30,647 nucleotides of DNA from Pelargonium nanum (taxonomy: Eukaryota > Streptophyta > Magnoliopsida > Geraniales > Geraniaceae): positions 1 to 30,647 of the forward strand of contig JAYMTF010000756.1 of assembly GCA_036897485.1 (NCBI GenBank). Direction: 5' to 3'. Numbering within the stretch: the stretch's first letter is position 1; every line of letters starts with the position of its first letter. Positions 1 through 11,700 of the stretch are shown here, one piece after another. A program made the translations under genes and the position numbers. The notes beneath the pieces were generated by a model, which ran no database searches, had not been told where the DNA came from, and saw only the letters and a program-made list of their open reading frames with translations.

Positions 1-1469
1 ATCTTTTCATGATTATGAGCTATTTTTGAGAAGTTAATCCAAACACCCTCTTAGTGTTCAACCTATTACTTCAGATTTGTACTATAAAAAATAATTCACA
101 AATAATGGCCGTTAGAACTATGACAAATTGAATTCTTGTTCGAGTATGTTGAACTCCTGTTTCTGACTAGTTCGCCAGTCCAAAATTTGCACTTTTGAAC
201 GATATCATGCAGTTGAGTAACTCTTAGTGCACTTTCTCACTTTTCATGTCTTCGTCTTGTCGTTGAAGTCTTCACGCTATTTCATTTTAATCATTGATTC
301 TAACATTCTCCCAGTTGAAGAGTGATATGTGATTTGATGGTTCTAAATCTTCAAATTCATCTCTTTACAAAATGTAGCTGTCTTTTTCTTTTAAGACAAA
401 TCCACAACCCTATAAGAATCAAGCACCACCCCTGATGTTGCATTACTAATTGTTGTGCCAAGTTAGAGAATCTCCTCCAAGAGTCCGAATCCTACCTCTT
501 AAGATCGTGAATTGATGAAAGTATGAACAAACGAAATATAACCAAACTAATTAAATAAACACGTAAGAATATATACATGGTTCGATAATCCGCTTACGAC
601 CACAAGAGACACTTTTTATTGGATGATCAAACTGGTATAAAACTCCTACTCAATCTCATTTTTCTCAGTCTTATAACTTTGTTTTCAATAGTCAAATTCC
701 ACAATTCCAACAGTTTAAGTAAAACCATGTCTCATGCACTAACCCATCAACCCTCCAATTACTTTATCCATAATTGTAACTCTCAACTAGCCTAATAAAT
801 TTGGAATAAAATAGAGTATATATTAATGGTGGGTTTTGACCCACACTTCTTTAGAAGTTTGTAAAACACCAAACACATGGATATGCAAAAAAAAAAAATC
901 ATTCATGAAATAATAGCATAGATTTAGACAAGTAACAGTAGAGTGAAGTCAACCATGGAAATGTTGAGGAAATTAAGAAAAATATGTTACCGACACAAAC
1001 ATCATTTGATGCTTCACCAACTTCAACAACCTCATCTATAGTTCCAAACATAAAAATGTCTATCTTTATATTGTCAACAAATGTGGCAATTTTGCGGATA
1101 GGATTGAGTCTGTTGGACCAAATATATGCATGCATGATTTTAATTTGGTATGGTATTATTGGCACTTGCCTAGTACTTACTTACCTACCTTTACAGCTCC
1201 ACATTGCCTATATTGGCTCAACACCAAACACTATGATTTGCATTCATTTTCAACATTTTGGTGCTAATCCATGTTAGACTAATTGTGGTATTAATCCACT
1301 CTTTAACACTATGGATTCACACCAAAAGTCTCAGATACACAGTGATGCGTCCGTTTGACCTGGGTCAAAGTAAATGCATTAGGAGTCGTTTGTCGTCTTG
1401 TCCACGTAGCAAAGGAACTAGGTTAAGTGTTCAAGTTCTAGGTCCGATTGTCCAATTAATCTATGTTCT
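1..1469. other. AT-rich noncoding flank, no gene seen
   Basis: I see no gene here. The open frames near 900-1490 are short, overlap on both strands and show no domain. About 560-690 (starting near ATACATGGTTCGATAATCC and running into a stretch that mentions neither codon bias nor a domain) resembles a dispersed sequence that I associate with retrotransposon remnants in many plant genomes. That recognition is from memory and weak. The rest is featureless AT-rich DNA. Confidence 0.4.
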
Positions 1470-2462
1470 CACCTCCAAGTCAAGGTAATTCGGTTGTCTC
1501 GCCTCGAACCTGTGACCTGTGCAAGACAACGCACCAAAGAACGGAGTACTCAGGGTGATGTTTCTGGGACGCCGCATCAAGCGTGAGAATGAGTTCTCAA
1601 CCGGAATACACGAATGCTCTAGAGAGTATTCAATGCTTGAATAAAGATTGTGAGATCCCTTTCTCTTACTAAGAGAGGGGAATTTATATTTTCCCACCAA
1701 CTAGTGTCACATGTCAGCGCGTGATTGGTTGTTGAAGGTGTAAGACTCATTTAGACCCATTTGTGACTTGGGCCTCTTGCCCCCCAGGCGCGTTGCTTGT
1801 GCGCTCTGGGTGTGTTGGAGGTCCCTGTACCTCTCTCACGTGCTGGGGTGGCTCGCCGAAGCTCTTTGAAGCCTCTATCATGTGGGGTAGCGTCTTGAAG
1901 GTTCGAGAGTGTTGATGATGTTGTAACTTTGTTGGGGACGTCTCGAAGGTGATACGACGAGGTGAAGACCTGGCGAGACAATAGTGAGATATGTTGAGTA
2001 ATTGAGTGAAATCCGGGATCGAAGAGGGTTGACCGGGAGCACAAAACTTGGTCATAATTTGGGTTGAAACGCATTGATGGCGACATGACTGCGAAGCCCA
2101 TGGACATCCCAACCATGCATCAGGGGGATGCACGCAAACATCCTATACGATGCGCTGCGCAGAGAAGTCTTCAGTTCGCTTTTCACTCGGGGACCAAAGA
2201 GGAAAACGGGGAGATGTTTGGAGCGGTTTTCATGCCCTTGGAGGGTTCGTATTCTTCGGAACGTTCTTGGGGCGCACGGGCCGTCCGGCTGGCTCTTGAG
2301 ATGCCCGAGACGTCCGGGAGACACTTGGAATTCCCGAGACATTAGGAGCATTCTTGGGAGTTCTTGATTGCATGGAGGACACTTAGAAATTTTGGAACAC
2401 CTCGGTCACGTGTGAGCCATTCGGATGAATATTAAGGCCAGGAGAAGCCATTCGGGAACCCT

Positions 2463-2482
2463 CCCCATGTCGCGACATGGGG
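2463..2482. repeat. Perfect 20-bp palindrome
   Basis: CCCCATGTCGCGACATGGGG reads identically on both strands and is centred on CGCG. It lies inside the GC-rich block. Nothing nearby indicates a function; it could be a chance or element-internal palindrome. Confidence 0.85.
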
Positions 2483-2552
2483 GTTTTGGTGTCGCGCCAT
2501 TGGGTCGGCCGGAGCCTTTGGGCATCCCATAGTATTGATTATTAGTCTCGAG

Positions 2553-2664
2553 TCGAGTGCAGACCTTCGGTTCTGGGTTCGGTTTCTCGGGTAGCATTTA
2601 GTCGTCCGTGTCGAGTGCGGACCTTCGGTTCTGAGTTTGGTTGCTCGGGTAGTATTTAGTCGTC
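2553..2664. repeat. 58-bp tandem duplication, two copies
   Basis: The block starting TCGAGTGC at 2553 recurs at 2611. Both copies carry GACCTTCGGTTCTG, a CTCGGGTAG stretch and TTTAGTCGTC at the same spacing, with a few substitutions between them. It marks the right edge of the GC-rich block and has no coding signature. Confidence 0.8.
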
Positions 2665-4174
2665 ATGTGTCGCTATGTCGTTCGTCATTGTGACTTATGA
2701 TTTTTCGAGTAGCATCACATAATATTAATTATTGGTAACCATGCGGCATATATTTATAATATTGAATACGAGCTAAAACATTTGTCTTAATTTAAGTCAA
2801 GTAAACGAGAAAATGACACCACATTAAATTTACTCAAATTCGTCTGAATGAATTTGTGAAAACGGAGCGATCCATTAAATACTGAAATTCTTATGAGATA
2901 CTTACCATAAACTGAAAAATCTTTGGCTTACGCTTATCGCTCTCTTTGTCACTCTCTCTCACACGTGCAAAAACAAGTGTACAAGATTGAAATTGGGACT
3001 TTCAAATGAAGTGAATGATTTTGACTGAGAAAAACATACATGTTGCCCAAAATAGGTCATTCCAAACCACGTAAAGAAGAACCTAAGGTCGTGTTGAGAT
3101 TAAAAAATTAGAGTGACTGAATAATCATAATCGCAACATAAATAACGAGTTCATTCTCATTCTGATTCTTAAAGTCCAATTCTAAACAAAAATTCTAATA
3201 CAATCGACAGAATCGCTACATAAATCTTGCATTCTATTTTTACTTGCCAAGTTGCCACCAACTTTCAAAGAACTGGACCATCCAAAATGCATAAACCAAG
3301 TTATCATCACAGAAAAGCAAGTATCAATTCTAGTACCAACAAAACTTGTGTATGTTGTAACAATTCCTAGATATCTTACACATTTGGTTTTCTTGTTGCT
3401 TATAAAAAAATATTTGGTTTGCTTGTTTGATGCAAATGTTATGGGAAATGAAGTCGTTCTGAGTGAGCCAATTCTCAAATAAATAAACGGTGACATTTTA
3501 TTTTATCCATCGTTTCGTTACCTGTTTCAACCGGTTACAAGAGATATATAAAAATATTGAAAATTCGTTTGAGAACCAAAACAAGCTAAATTACAAGTTT
3601 TGGACTGAACTTAAAATTAGAACAAAACTAGAGAGTCTCTAATAGGGGGACAATCGCGGATCGTTTTCAGAAAAAAAAAAAAGTTCAGTTTTTGTTAAAT
3701 GGGTCAACTTGAACATGACTCGTCTATTAAACGAGTTGAACTACACGACATGATATTATTAAACGTGTCGAGTTAGCCGGTTAGGAGCCCGATTAAGCTG
3801 AACCCAACATATTTAAATTTATGCTATGTCATGACTCAAATCATCATTTCAAGTCGCAAATCCATTAAACCATTCAAATAAGACAATCGTAAATTCTTAT
3901 TGAAACTAAGTCAGAAAGATATTTGACTTTGTAACCAATCAACAATGTTGTATCACTTTATCAAAAACTTGGATCGAGCGTGTCGTTACGTTTCCACAAA
4001 TTTATTGTATTCCTTCCCACAAATTCATGAGAGTAGTTGTAAGTTAATTTTGAATGAAGTGTTATCATTCTATAATCTATATATTTGATTTATTATTCTA
4101 TTAGAAAATCACATATAGCAAAAGTTAGTCTATTGTTACTGTTTGTAATGTAAGCTGTAACAATTCTCAGACAA
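2665..4174. other. AT-rich noncoding stretch
   Basis: No gene is visible. The open frames near 3182-3496 on both strands are mirror-image frames of AT-rich DNA without domains. About 3700-3800 contains diverged 'cacgac / gggtc' sequence resembling the dispersed repeats at 9421-9787 and 17420-17640. About 3090-3180 has a TTCATTCTCATTCTGATTC run like the MITE-like element near 19.3 kb, but no second terminus could be paired with it. Confidence 0.4.
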
Positions 4175-4199
4175 TTAATTCATCAGACACTTGGTATGC

Positions 4200-4450
4200 A
4201 CAAATGCTAATGCCACCCAACTAGAGAAGCAAGTGACCACCCCGTACCGGCGAACTCGTGCCGACTCACGACGGCTCCGTCGGCCAAAATGACGCCATCG
4301 GTGGACGAGAAATCGACCTTGGAAACGGTTTTGATGAAGATCCGGGTGCCGAATTGGAGCGAATGGGAGCGGGAGCGGTCCGTGAGGTCGAGACCAGAGA
4401 CGCCGGCCGGGAAGCCTCGACGCCGGAGGTGGTGGTGAGCCGGCCTCCGT
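4200..4450. other. Small GC-rich island, possible gene fragment
   Basis: About 250 bp of GC-rich DNA lies between AT-rich flanks. All three minus-strand frames and one plus frame stay open for most of it, as expected for GC-rich DNA, so openness alone is weak evidence. One minus-strand frame reads like folded protein (a stretch containing FGTRIFIKTVSKVDF and then GVILADGAVVSRHEF), but I recognise no family. It could be a captured or decayed exon. No start codon, splice context or full-length ORF supports a working gene. Confidence 0.3.
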
Positions 4451-4776
4451 GACGACGCCGTTTTGGTATGAATTCATATATAGCATTATAATTTTTTTAT
4501 ACCTCTGTTCTGTGTTATTTTCCCCCAATTTTTGGCGGGAAGCTTCACATTTGACTGTTGTCCATCTCCATGACAAATCGGGTTTCTGGTTGTTGAACCC
4601 TAACCGACCTTCAATTAGTTCGGGTTACACTGAATTGTTCAGGTTACATTGGCTTGACCTGAGATTTTTCATGATGGACCCAACCCGAAAGTTGGTCGGG
4701 TTAGGGTCCAAATTGTCAGATTTATCTACCATTAGAGCTAGTGATTTGGTTTTCGGGTCGGATTGAAAAGGTCTAA

Positions 4777-5018
4777 CCCGAACTCCACTCTCAAGAGGTG
4801 TGGGATATGGGTTTCGAGCCGTGTATTGGGTCTCAAGTCTTACATGGTTGAAAAGACCTGACCCAAACTCGACCACAAGAGATGCGAGTTTTAGGTTTTA
4901 GGCCGCGGGTCGAGTTTTAGGTTTTACATTGTTGAAAACGTTGCATCCAAACTCAACCGTCAAGAGATGTGGGGTTTAGGTTTCGGTCCATGAATCGGGT
5001 TTCAAGTTTTACATGTAA
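4777..5018. repeat. 84-85 bp imperfect tandem repeat, three copies
   Basis: Unit starts are at 4777 (CCCGAACTC), 4862 (CCCAAACTC) and 4946 (TCCAAACTC). Each unit then has CAAGAG(A/G)(T/G)G(C/T)G, a run of GTTT(C/T)/TTTAGG, and TTACAT(G/T)(G/T)TTGAAAA (the last unit ends in TTTTACATG). A partial further unit may precede 4777. The repeats carry many substitutions, so the array is old. It lies about 0.75 kb upstream of the CSLD4-type start codon. Confidence 0.75.
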
Positions 5019-5756
5019 ATTGTGCAAGTTTGTGCGAGTTTGCTCAACCTGAAAATTGATCGAGTCTATTTTATGTTACCCACAGCCGAAAAAATGTGGA
5101 TTGAGTTTCAAGTGTGCATAGGTTCGTGTCCAAATTGCCGACTATACCCCCAGTTTTAGATTGGTTTGTGGGTTGTGAAGATTGCGATTTCTAGTTCATT
5201 TTGGAGTTGTTGAGTTTGGTTATGCAAAAAACTTAAAAGTTTCCTAACGAGTATTTGACGCGACAACATTTCTGTTTGTTTAATGAATAGACAAGAAATT
5301 ACTGAAATATGTAACTTTTATCCAAGAAAATGTTTCCACTCATTTCTTAGAATTTCACCTCATGATCTATATTCTATAGTAGGTTGTAAACTAACAGTCC
5401 TAAAAATAGAACATTGTCAGTTACAAATTTCCAAAAATAGCAACTTAACTGAAATCAGAACACAGATTGTTCCTTCCATACACTTCTCCTTGAAACTAGG
5501 ACACCAAAGAACACAACCATTTTCTAGACTTAGTCTCTCATCATATAATCCATCTTCTCCCATTTTTCCTCCAAATTTTCTCTCCTATCCATCAAATCTC
5601 TATGGACCAACAATTTGGTCCTTTTCATAGAAAACATCAAAAACTTTCTCACATTTGTGTTACATATGAGGATATATCTTGAATTCATGTTTTTTTTAAG
5701 CCTCTCAAGAAGCTAGGGTTCTTTAAGGTTCTTTGTATATTGTTAAGGACAAAATT
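5019..5756 (+). promoter_or_regulatory. 5' flank and probable leader of the CSLD4-type gene
   Basis: This stretch has no coding content (the open frame at 5283-5630 has no domain) and should contain the promoter and 5'UTR. The leader is probably the last one or two hundred bases before 5757; a loose TATA-like GATATATC occurs near 5668-5680. AGAAA-type motifs, often listed as pollen elements, occur but are too short to count as evidence. The transcription start cannot be fixed. Confidence 0.4.
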
Positions 5757-8700
5757 ATGGCATCTCTCAACAACCCACCATCCAAGAAGGGGATGCGGAC
5801 CCCGGGTGGCTCAGCCGGTCAGACTGTGAAATTCGCCAGAAGGACTTCAAGCGGACGCTATGTGAGTCTTTCGAGGGACGATGTTGACATGTCGGGAGAG
5901 GCATCGGGAGACTACATGAACTACACCGTGCACATTCCTCCAACGCCCGACAACCAGCCAATGGACTCGCAATCCGTAGCTGTTAAGGCCGAGGAACAGT
6001 ACGTGGCGAATTCCTTGTTTACGGGAGGATTCAACACCGTGACGCGAGCCCATCTGATGGACAAGGTGATTGACTCGGAGGTGATGCACCCTCAGATGGC
6101 TGGAGCCAGAGGATCTTCGTGTGGAATGCGTGCGTGCGATGGAAAGGTCATGAAGGACGAGAGAGGAAAGGACGTGATGCCTTGCGAATGCAGGTAATGC
6201 CATAAGTTATATGCATTCGCTACGCCTCACACTATCATTTTTTTAAGATTCACCCCCTAACTAGTGTTGGTATGTCACGTCAAACAACAATTGGTTTATC
6301 ATCTATGTCACGTCAAACAACAGCACTTGGGCATCTTTCACAGCAACGTACTATAGTACGTTGCTGTGAAAGACTCCTATGACCAGTCTAGGGGTTAAAA
6401 AACCTAAAAACTCAGTAAGGACTAAATCTAAGGAAATGACTATTTAACATTACAAAAACTTGTTGTCCTCTATAGGTTCAAAATATGCAGAGATTGCTAC
6501 ATGGATGCAGTGAAGGAAACGGGGCTGTGTCCGGGCTGCAGAGAGCCCTACAAAGTGGGAGATCATGATGATGATGATCAACCAGTCACACTGCAGCTAC
6601 CAGGTCCAAAGAAAGGAGATCCCACCAATATGTCTTTAATGAAAAAAAGTGGAGATTTTGATCACAACAAGTGGTTGTTTGAGACCAAAGGTACTTATGG
6701 GTATGGTAGTGCCTTTTGGCCTCAAGAGGAAAAGCATGATGATGATGGTGGTGAAGGAGGACCAAATAGGAGATTGGTAGATCCAGATGATAAGCCTTGG
6801 AGGCCACTTAGTAGAATATTGCCAGTCCCTACTTCTATCATAAGCCCTTACAGGTATATATATACTCATTTCCTTTAAATGTCACTGCACATAACATATA
6901 TACATACATACATATAGTATAAGCCTATAAGGAGTATATGCCAAGAGATCCCACAAATTCATTGAGTTGTAGGTATGCATCATATTCAGTGAGATGTCAT
7001 GTTGTGATTGGTTTGGTTTAGGTTAAGCCGAAAAACTCTTGGTTTAGATTTGTTATTCTAACACACACAAGTGAAAATAGAGAGTTTTGTTGAAGTACCA
7101 AAAGGCACATCCATAAGTTTGTTAGATTTGAACTTCCCTTTACACCTATATGTGCTCTTATTGTAATAAACTCAAACGTTTCTAATTAACTAAGTTAATA
7201 TAAGGATATAGTTGAGAATTTATGCATGACTAACTAACAAAATCAGTACTCCCTCCATCTTAAAATGAGTGTCCTTGTTTCTATTTTAAGAGAAATAAAA
7301 GAGAAATTAGTTAGTGTGGTATATTTACTCTCGCATCCTCATGATCGTGTATTAAGAGATGCTTGTTATAAAGATACTTTTGACAACTCATGCATAACTA
7401 ATTTACTAAAAAGGGAAAGGAAACGCTCATTTTGAGACGAAGGGAGTAACATTTATTTTGAAACAGAGTGAGCACAGCGTCTTCAAGTATCTAGTGTAAG
7501 ATTTATTTTGAAACAGAGTAACATTTGATTTGATGCATGATTTTTTTTTTCAGATTGTTTATAGTGCTTAGAGGAGTGGTGCTAATATTCTTCTTGCATT
7601 GGAGAGTGACCCATCCAAATCCTGATGCAATATGGTTGTGGCTTATGTCAGTGATTTGTGAACTATGGTTTGCTTTTTCTTGGATCCTTGATCAGATTCC
7701 CAAGGTTTGCCCCATTAGCCGTTCCGTTGACCTGCAAGCCTTGCACGACAAGTTTGACATGCCATCACCCGACAATCCTACTGGCCGTTCTGATCTTCCT
7801 GGCGTAGATGTTTTTGTGTCCACTGCGGATCCCGAGAAAGAACCACCCTTGACCACTGCCAACACCATCTTGTCAATTCTAGCCGTTGATTATCCCGTCG
7901 AGAAGCTTGCATGTTACATTTCTGATGATGGGGGCGCCCTCCTGACCTTTGAGGCTATGGCGGAGGCGTGCAGCTTTGCAGAGTTGTGGGTCCCGTTCTG
8001 TCGGAAACATAAGATTGAGGCAAGGAACCCTGATACCTATTTTGGATTGAAAATTGACCCGACCAAGAAACAGAAAAGTCCTGATTTTGTCAAGGACAGG
8101 AGGAAGGTCAAGAGGGAATACGATGAGTTCAAGGTGAGGATCAACGGGCTTCCTGATTCTATTAGGAGGCGATCGGATGCATTCAATGCACGAGAGGAGA
8201 TGAAGTCGATGAGACAGATGAGAGAGAGTGAAAAGGAAGTTACCGAGCCAAGTAAAGTCCTAAAGGCTACCTGGATGGCCGATGGAACCCATTGGCCCGG
8301 TACTTGGTCCACCTCTTCCCGTGATCACGCCAAAGGTGATCATCCAGGAATTCTTCAGGTACTAAAGTACTCCCTCCGTACCAACTCTCGAATTTTTGTT
8401 TCATAATGAGTGTCCTCTTTTCTTTTTCAGTAAGTTAGATATGCATGAATTGTCAATAGTATCCTTATAGCAAGTTAGTTAGTATCCCTTACATGATCAT
8501 GAGGATACGAGAGTAAATATACCACACTAACTAACTTCTCCTTAAATTTTCTCAAAATAGAAAGGACACTCATTTTGTGATAGATGAAGTAAAATGTTTT
8601 TGTCCTTCTTGAACCGTCAATTTTATAGATTCAGTTCATATCCTCTGTTTGGAGTGAGCGAAATTACAGTACTACACCTCTGTTGAGATTCCGACAAGAA

Positions 8701-11700
8701 TTTCAAGCTTTTTCATATTTCGGAGGCAGGATTAGTTTTTTTTTTTAATTTCTTTCTCTTAGTTTCTCTATCTTTCTTTTCCTTCTAATTTATCTAGCTC
8801 TATTTCTCATTTTTTGCAACTTGTCTTCAACAATGGAAAATAAAAGAATTTTTTGCCCCATGTAACATAAAATTGTTCTATACATATCACTAAAAAAAAC
8901 CCGAATGGAACGAGTAGAAAATCCTATATAGTTTTGTTAGTCTATTTGTTTAGACGTTGTTGTTGTTGTCTGATGCAACTAAACGAAATGTCTCGCAGGT
9001 GATGCTGAAGCCTCCGAGCTGCGACCCTCTAACCGGAGGGGGCGACGAAAGCTTAATAGACTTCACCGACGTGGACATTCGCCTCCCGATGTTTGTGTAC
9101 GTTTCGCGTGAGAAGCGTCCTGGGTATGATCATAACAAGAAAGCCGGAGCAATGAATTGTTTGGTTCGGGCATCGGCCGTTTTGTCCAACGGTCCATTTA
9201 TTCTCAACTTTGATTGTGATCACTACATTTATAACTACAAAGCTGTCCGGGAAGGAATGTGCTTCATGATGGATAGAGGAGGTGAAGACATTTGCTACAT
9301 TCAGTTCCCTCAGAGATTTGAAGGCATTGATCCTTCCGATCGTTATGCAAATCACAACACTGTGTTCTTCGATAGCAATATGCGAGCCCTCGATGGTCTT
9401 CAGGTAATATATTAGTCGGAGTCATGACACGTGACACGACACGAATTCAAGTAGGTTTCTGTTTAGTTTAATTGGATTTGTGTCGTATAGCTCAACCTGT
9501 TTAATAATTCGTAGACGGGTCGTGTAATCCGTTTATTGACCCATCTATATAAGGGTAAAAATATAAATTTTCAAAATGACCCTTATATAGTTATATAAAT
9601 TAGATTGGTCGAATATATTGGGTCGTGTCTGTTCAATATCAACCCGTTTGTTTAAACATGTTAGTTTGGTCAACCCGCTTATAAACGGGTCGTGTTCACT
9701 CAACCCACTTTATAATCGGGTAGGGTTCAGGTTAGCTTAAGTTAACATAATACTAAATTTATAACACGACACGAACACGAATTGTCACCCCCTTTCAAAA
9801 TGTTCCCGCACTGTATCTTCTTGTGCTTCACAAATTTATGCTCTAGCATGAGGAATTTCTATGGAACTATGTTGCATAGAAAAGAGAGAAATAGTAATTG
9901 AAAAAATTCACATTTTAGAACTAGAATTTGATAAAAAAAAAATTATAAATAATTTAGCATTATTATCTTTATAGGGATGTATAATAGTTAGTTCAGGGTT
10001 CGAATTTCTTATAAAATCAGGACATGGACTAACTCTAAAAAAAAGTGACAACTCACAAACATTTTACTAAAAATATTGATTGTTTACACTTAAGAAGTTT
10101 CTCAGATGATGTCTTTGTTGTTTGTAATCATAGGGTCCAGTTTACGTGGGAACCGGATGCTTTTTTAGACGTTTCGCCTTGTATGGATTTGATCCGCCGA
10201 AGGGTAAAATGATCATTTCCAATGGCGACCTTGAGGGGAAAGCTTTGAAGCCTTCTGATTTTGATCCTAATCTTGACGTCGATGAACTTCCCAAGCGATT
10301 CGGGAATTCTACCATGCTATCAGCGTCTATACCCATTGCTGAGTTCCAGGGCCGCCCCCTCGCTGATCATAAAGCTATCAAGTATGGGAGGCAACCTGGC
10401 GCCCTCAGGGTCCCACGTGATCCACTCGATGCTGCTACTGTCGCTGAGTCTATTTCCGTTATTTCTTGTTGGTAAGCATATATGCGCGCTTCTTATTTAA
10501 AATTTTGTCATCGACTCTTGTTAATAGGGGTGTGCCTCGGTCCTAGACCCTAACTGATTTTTTTTTTGGGTCATGGACTAGACCAGACTAGAATTGGACC
10601 GGTTTCAATGAAAAAAATACACCCTCCGTCTTAAAATGAGAGTTTTCTTTATTTTTTAAGAAAGAAGATATGCATGAATTACCAATAATATCTCTACATT
10701 AAGTTAGTTGGAATCTGTTTGATTTGTTACATCATATAATGAAATCCGGTCATGATTGGATTTCGAACAACCCTACTTATCAACGTTAATATATGTTTGC
10801 TAACACAGGTACGAGGACAAGACAGAGTGGGGTGATCGCGTGGGATGGATCTATGGCTCAGTGACAGAAGATGTGGTGACAGGATATAGGATGCACAACC
10901 GCGGCTGGCGCTCTGTATATTGGATCACAAAACCCGATGCCTTTCGTGGGTCCGCGCCAATCAACCTCACTGATCGTCTCCACCAGGTCCTGAGATGGGC
11001 CACGGGGTCCGTTGAGATTTTCTTTTCACAAAACAACCCGATTCTCGCCTCCAAGAAGCTCAAATTCCTCCAACGCTTGAGTTACATGAATGTAGCAATC
11101 TACCCGTTCACGTCCATTTTCCTAGTAGCCTATTGCTTCCTCCCCGCGCTCTCGCTCTTCTCCGGACAGTTCATAGTCCAGAACGTGAACGTAACGTATT
11201 TATCGTACTTGCTTATAATAAGTTTCTGCATCATTTCTCTAGCTCTCTTGGAGGTGAAATGGTCCGGGGTGGCGTTGGAAGATTGGTGGAGAAACGAACA
11301 ATTCTGGTTGATCTCAGGAACTAGCTCGCACTTGGCGGCCGTGGTCCAGGGGCTTCTGAAGGTAATGGCGGGAATCGAAATATCGTTTACTTTAACAGCA
11401 AAAGCGGCAGCGGAGGACGAGGATGACATCTATGCAGATCTTTATCTTGTGAAGTGGACATCACTAATGATTCCCCCAATTGTGATAGGAATGGTGAACA
11501 TAATTGCCATGATTGTTGCAATTTGTAGGACAATTTACAGTGCTAGCCCTCAATGGAGTAAGATCATAGGAGGGGCATTTTTTAGCTTTTGGGTATTGGC
11601 ACATTTGTACCCTTTTGCTAAGGGTTTGATGGGGAGAAGAGGGAAAACCCCTTCTATTGTGTTTGTTTGGGCCGGTCTTATTGCAATCACTATATCGTTG

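Larger units (their letters stand above)
1470..2664. repeat. GC-rich probable retrotransposon remnant
   Basis: Base composition changes abruptly: this stretch is far richer in G, C and CpG than either flank, and has overlapping open frames on both strands with no recognisable domain, so none is called as a gene. The part near 1600-1700 (a GAGAGTATTCAATG context followed by AATAAAGATTGTGAGATCCC) looks like the transcribed end of an LTR-type element, but I found no matched LTR pair, primer-binding site or polymerase domain in the window. It could also be unique GC-rich DNA. The class is a guess; the compositional break is seen directly. Confidence 0.35.

Noticed and set aside
1747-2351. Overlapping open frames on both strands in the GC-rich block
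   Set aside because: All frames are open because of GC richness; no domain, no consistent strand and no splicing context.
5283-5630. 115-codon open frame upstream of CSLD4
   Set aside because: AT-rich, no domain, no coding-like composition and no link to exon 1; it lies in the promoter region.
5733-5756. Alternative CSLD4 start at 5733
   Set aside because: It adds eight residues (MYIVKDKI) that no CSLD4 relative has; MASL at 5757 matches the family N-terminus.
10501-10617. AGGGGTGTGCCTCGGTCC segment in CSLD4 intron 5 as a hAT element
   Set aside because: It begins like a hAT terminus but I could find no partner terminus or target duplication in the intron.
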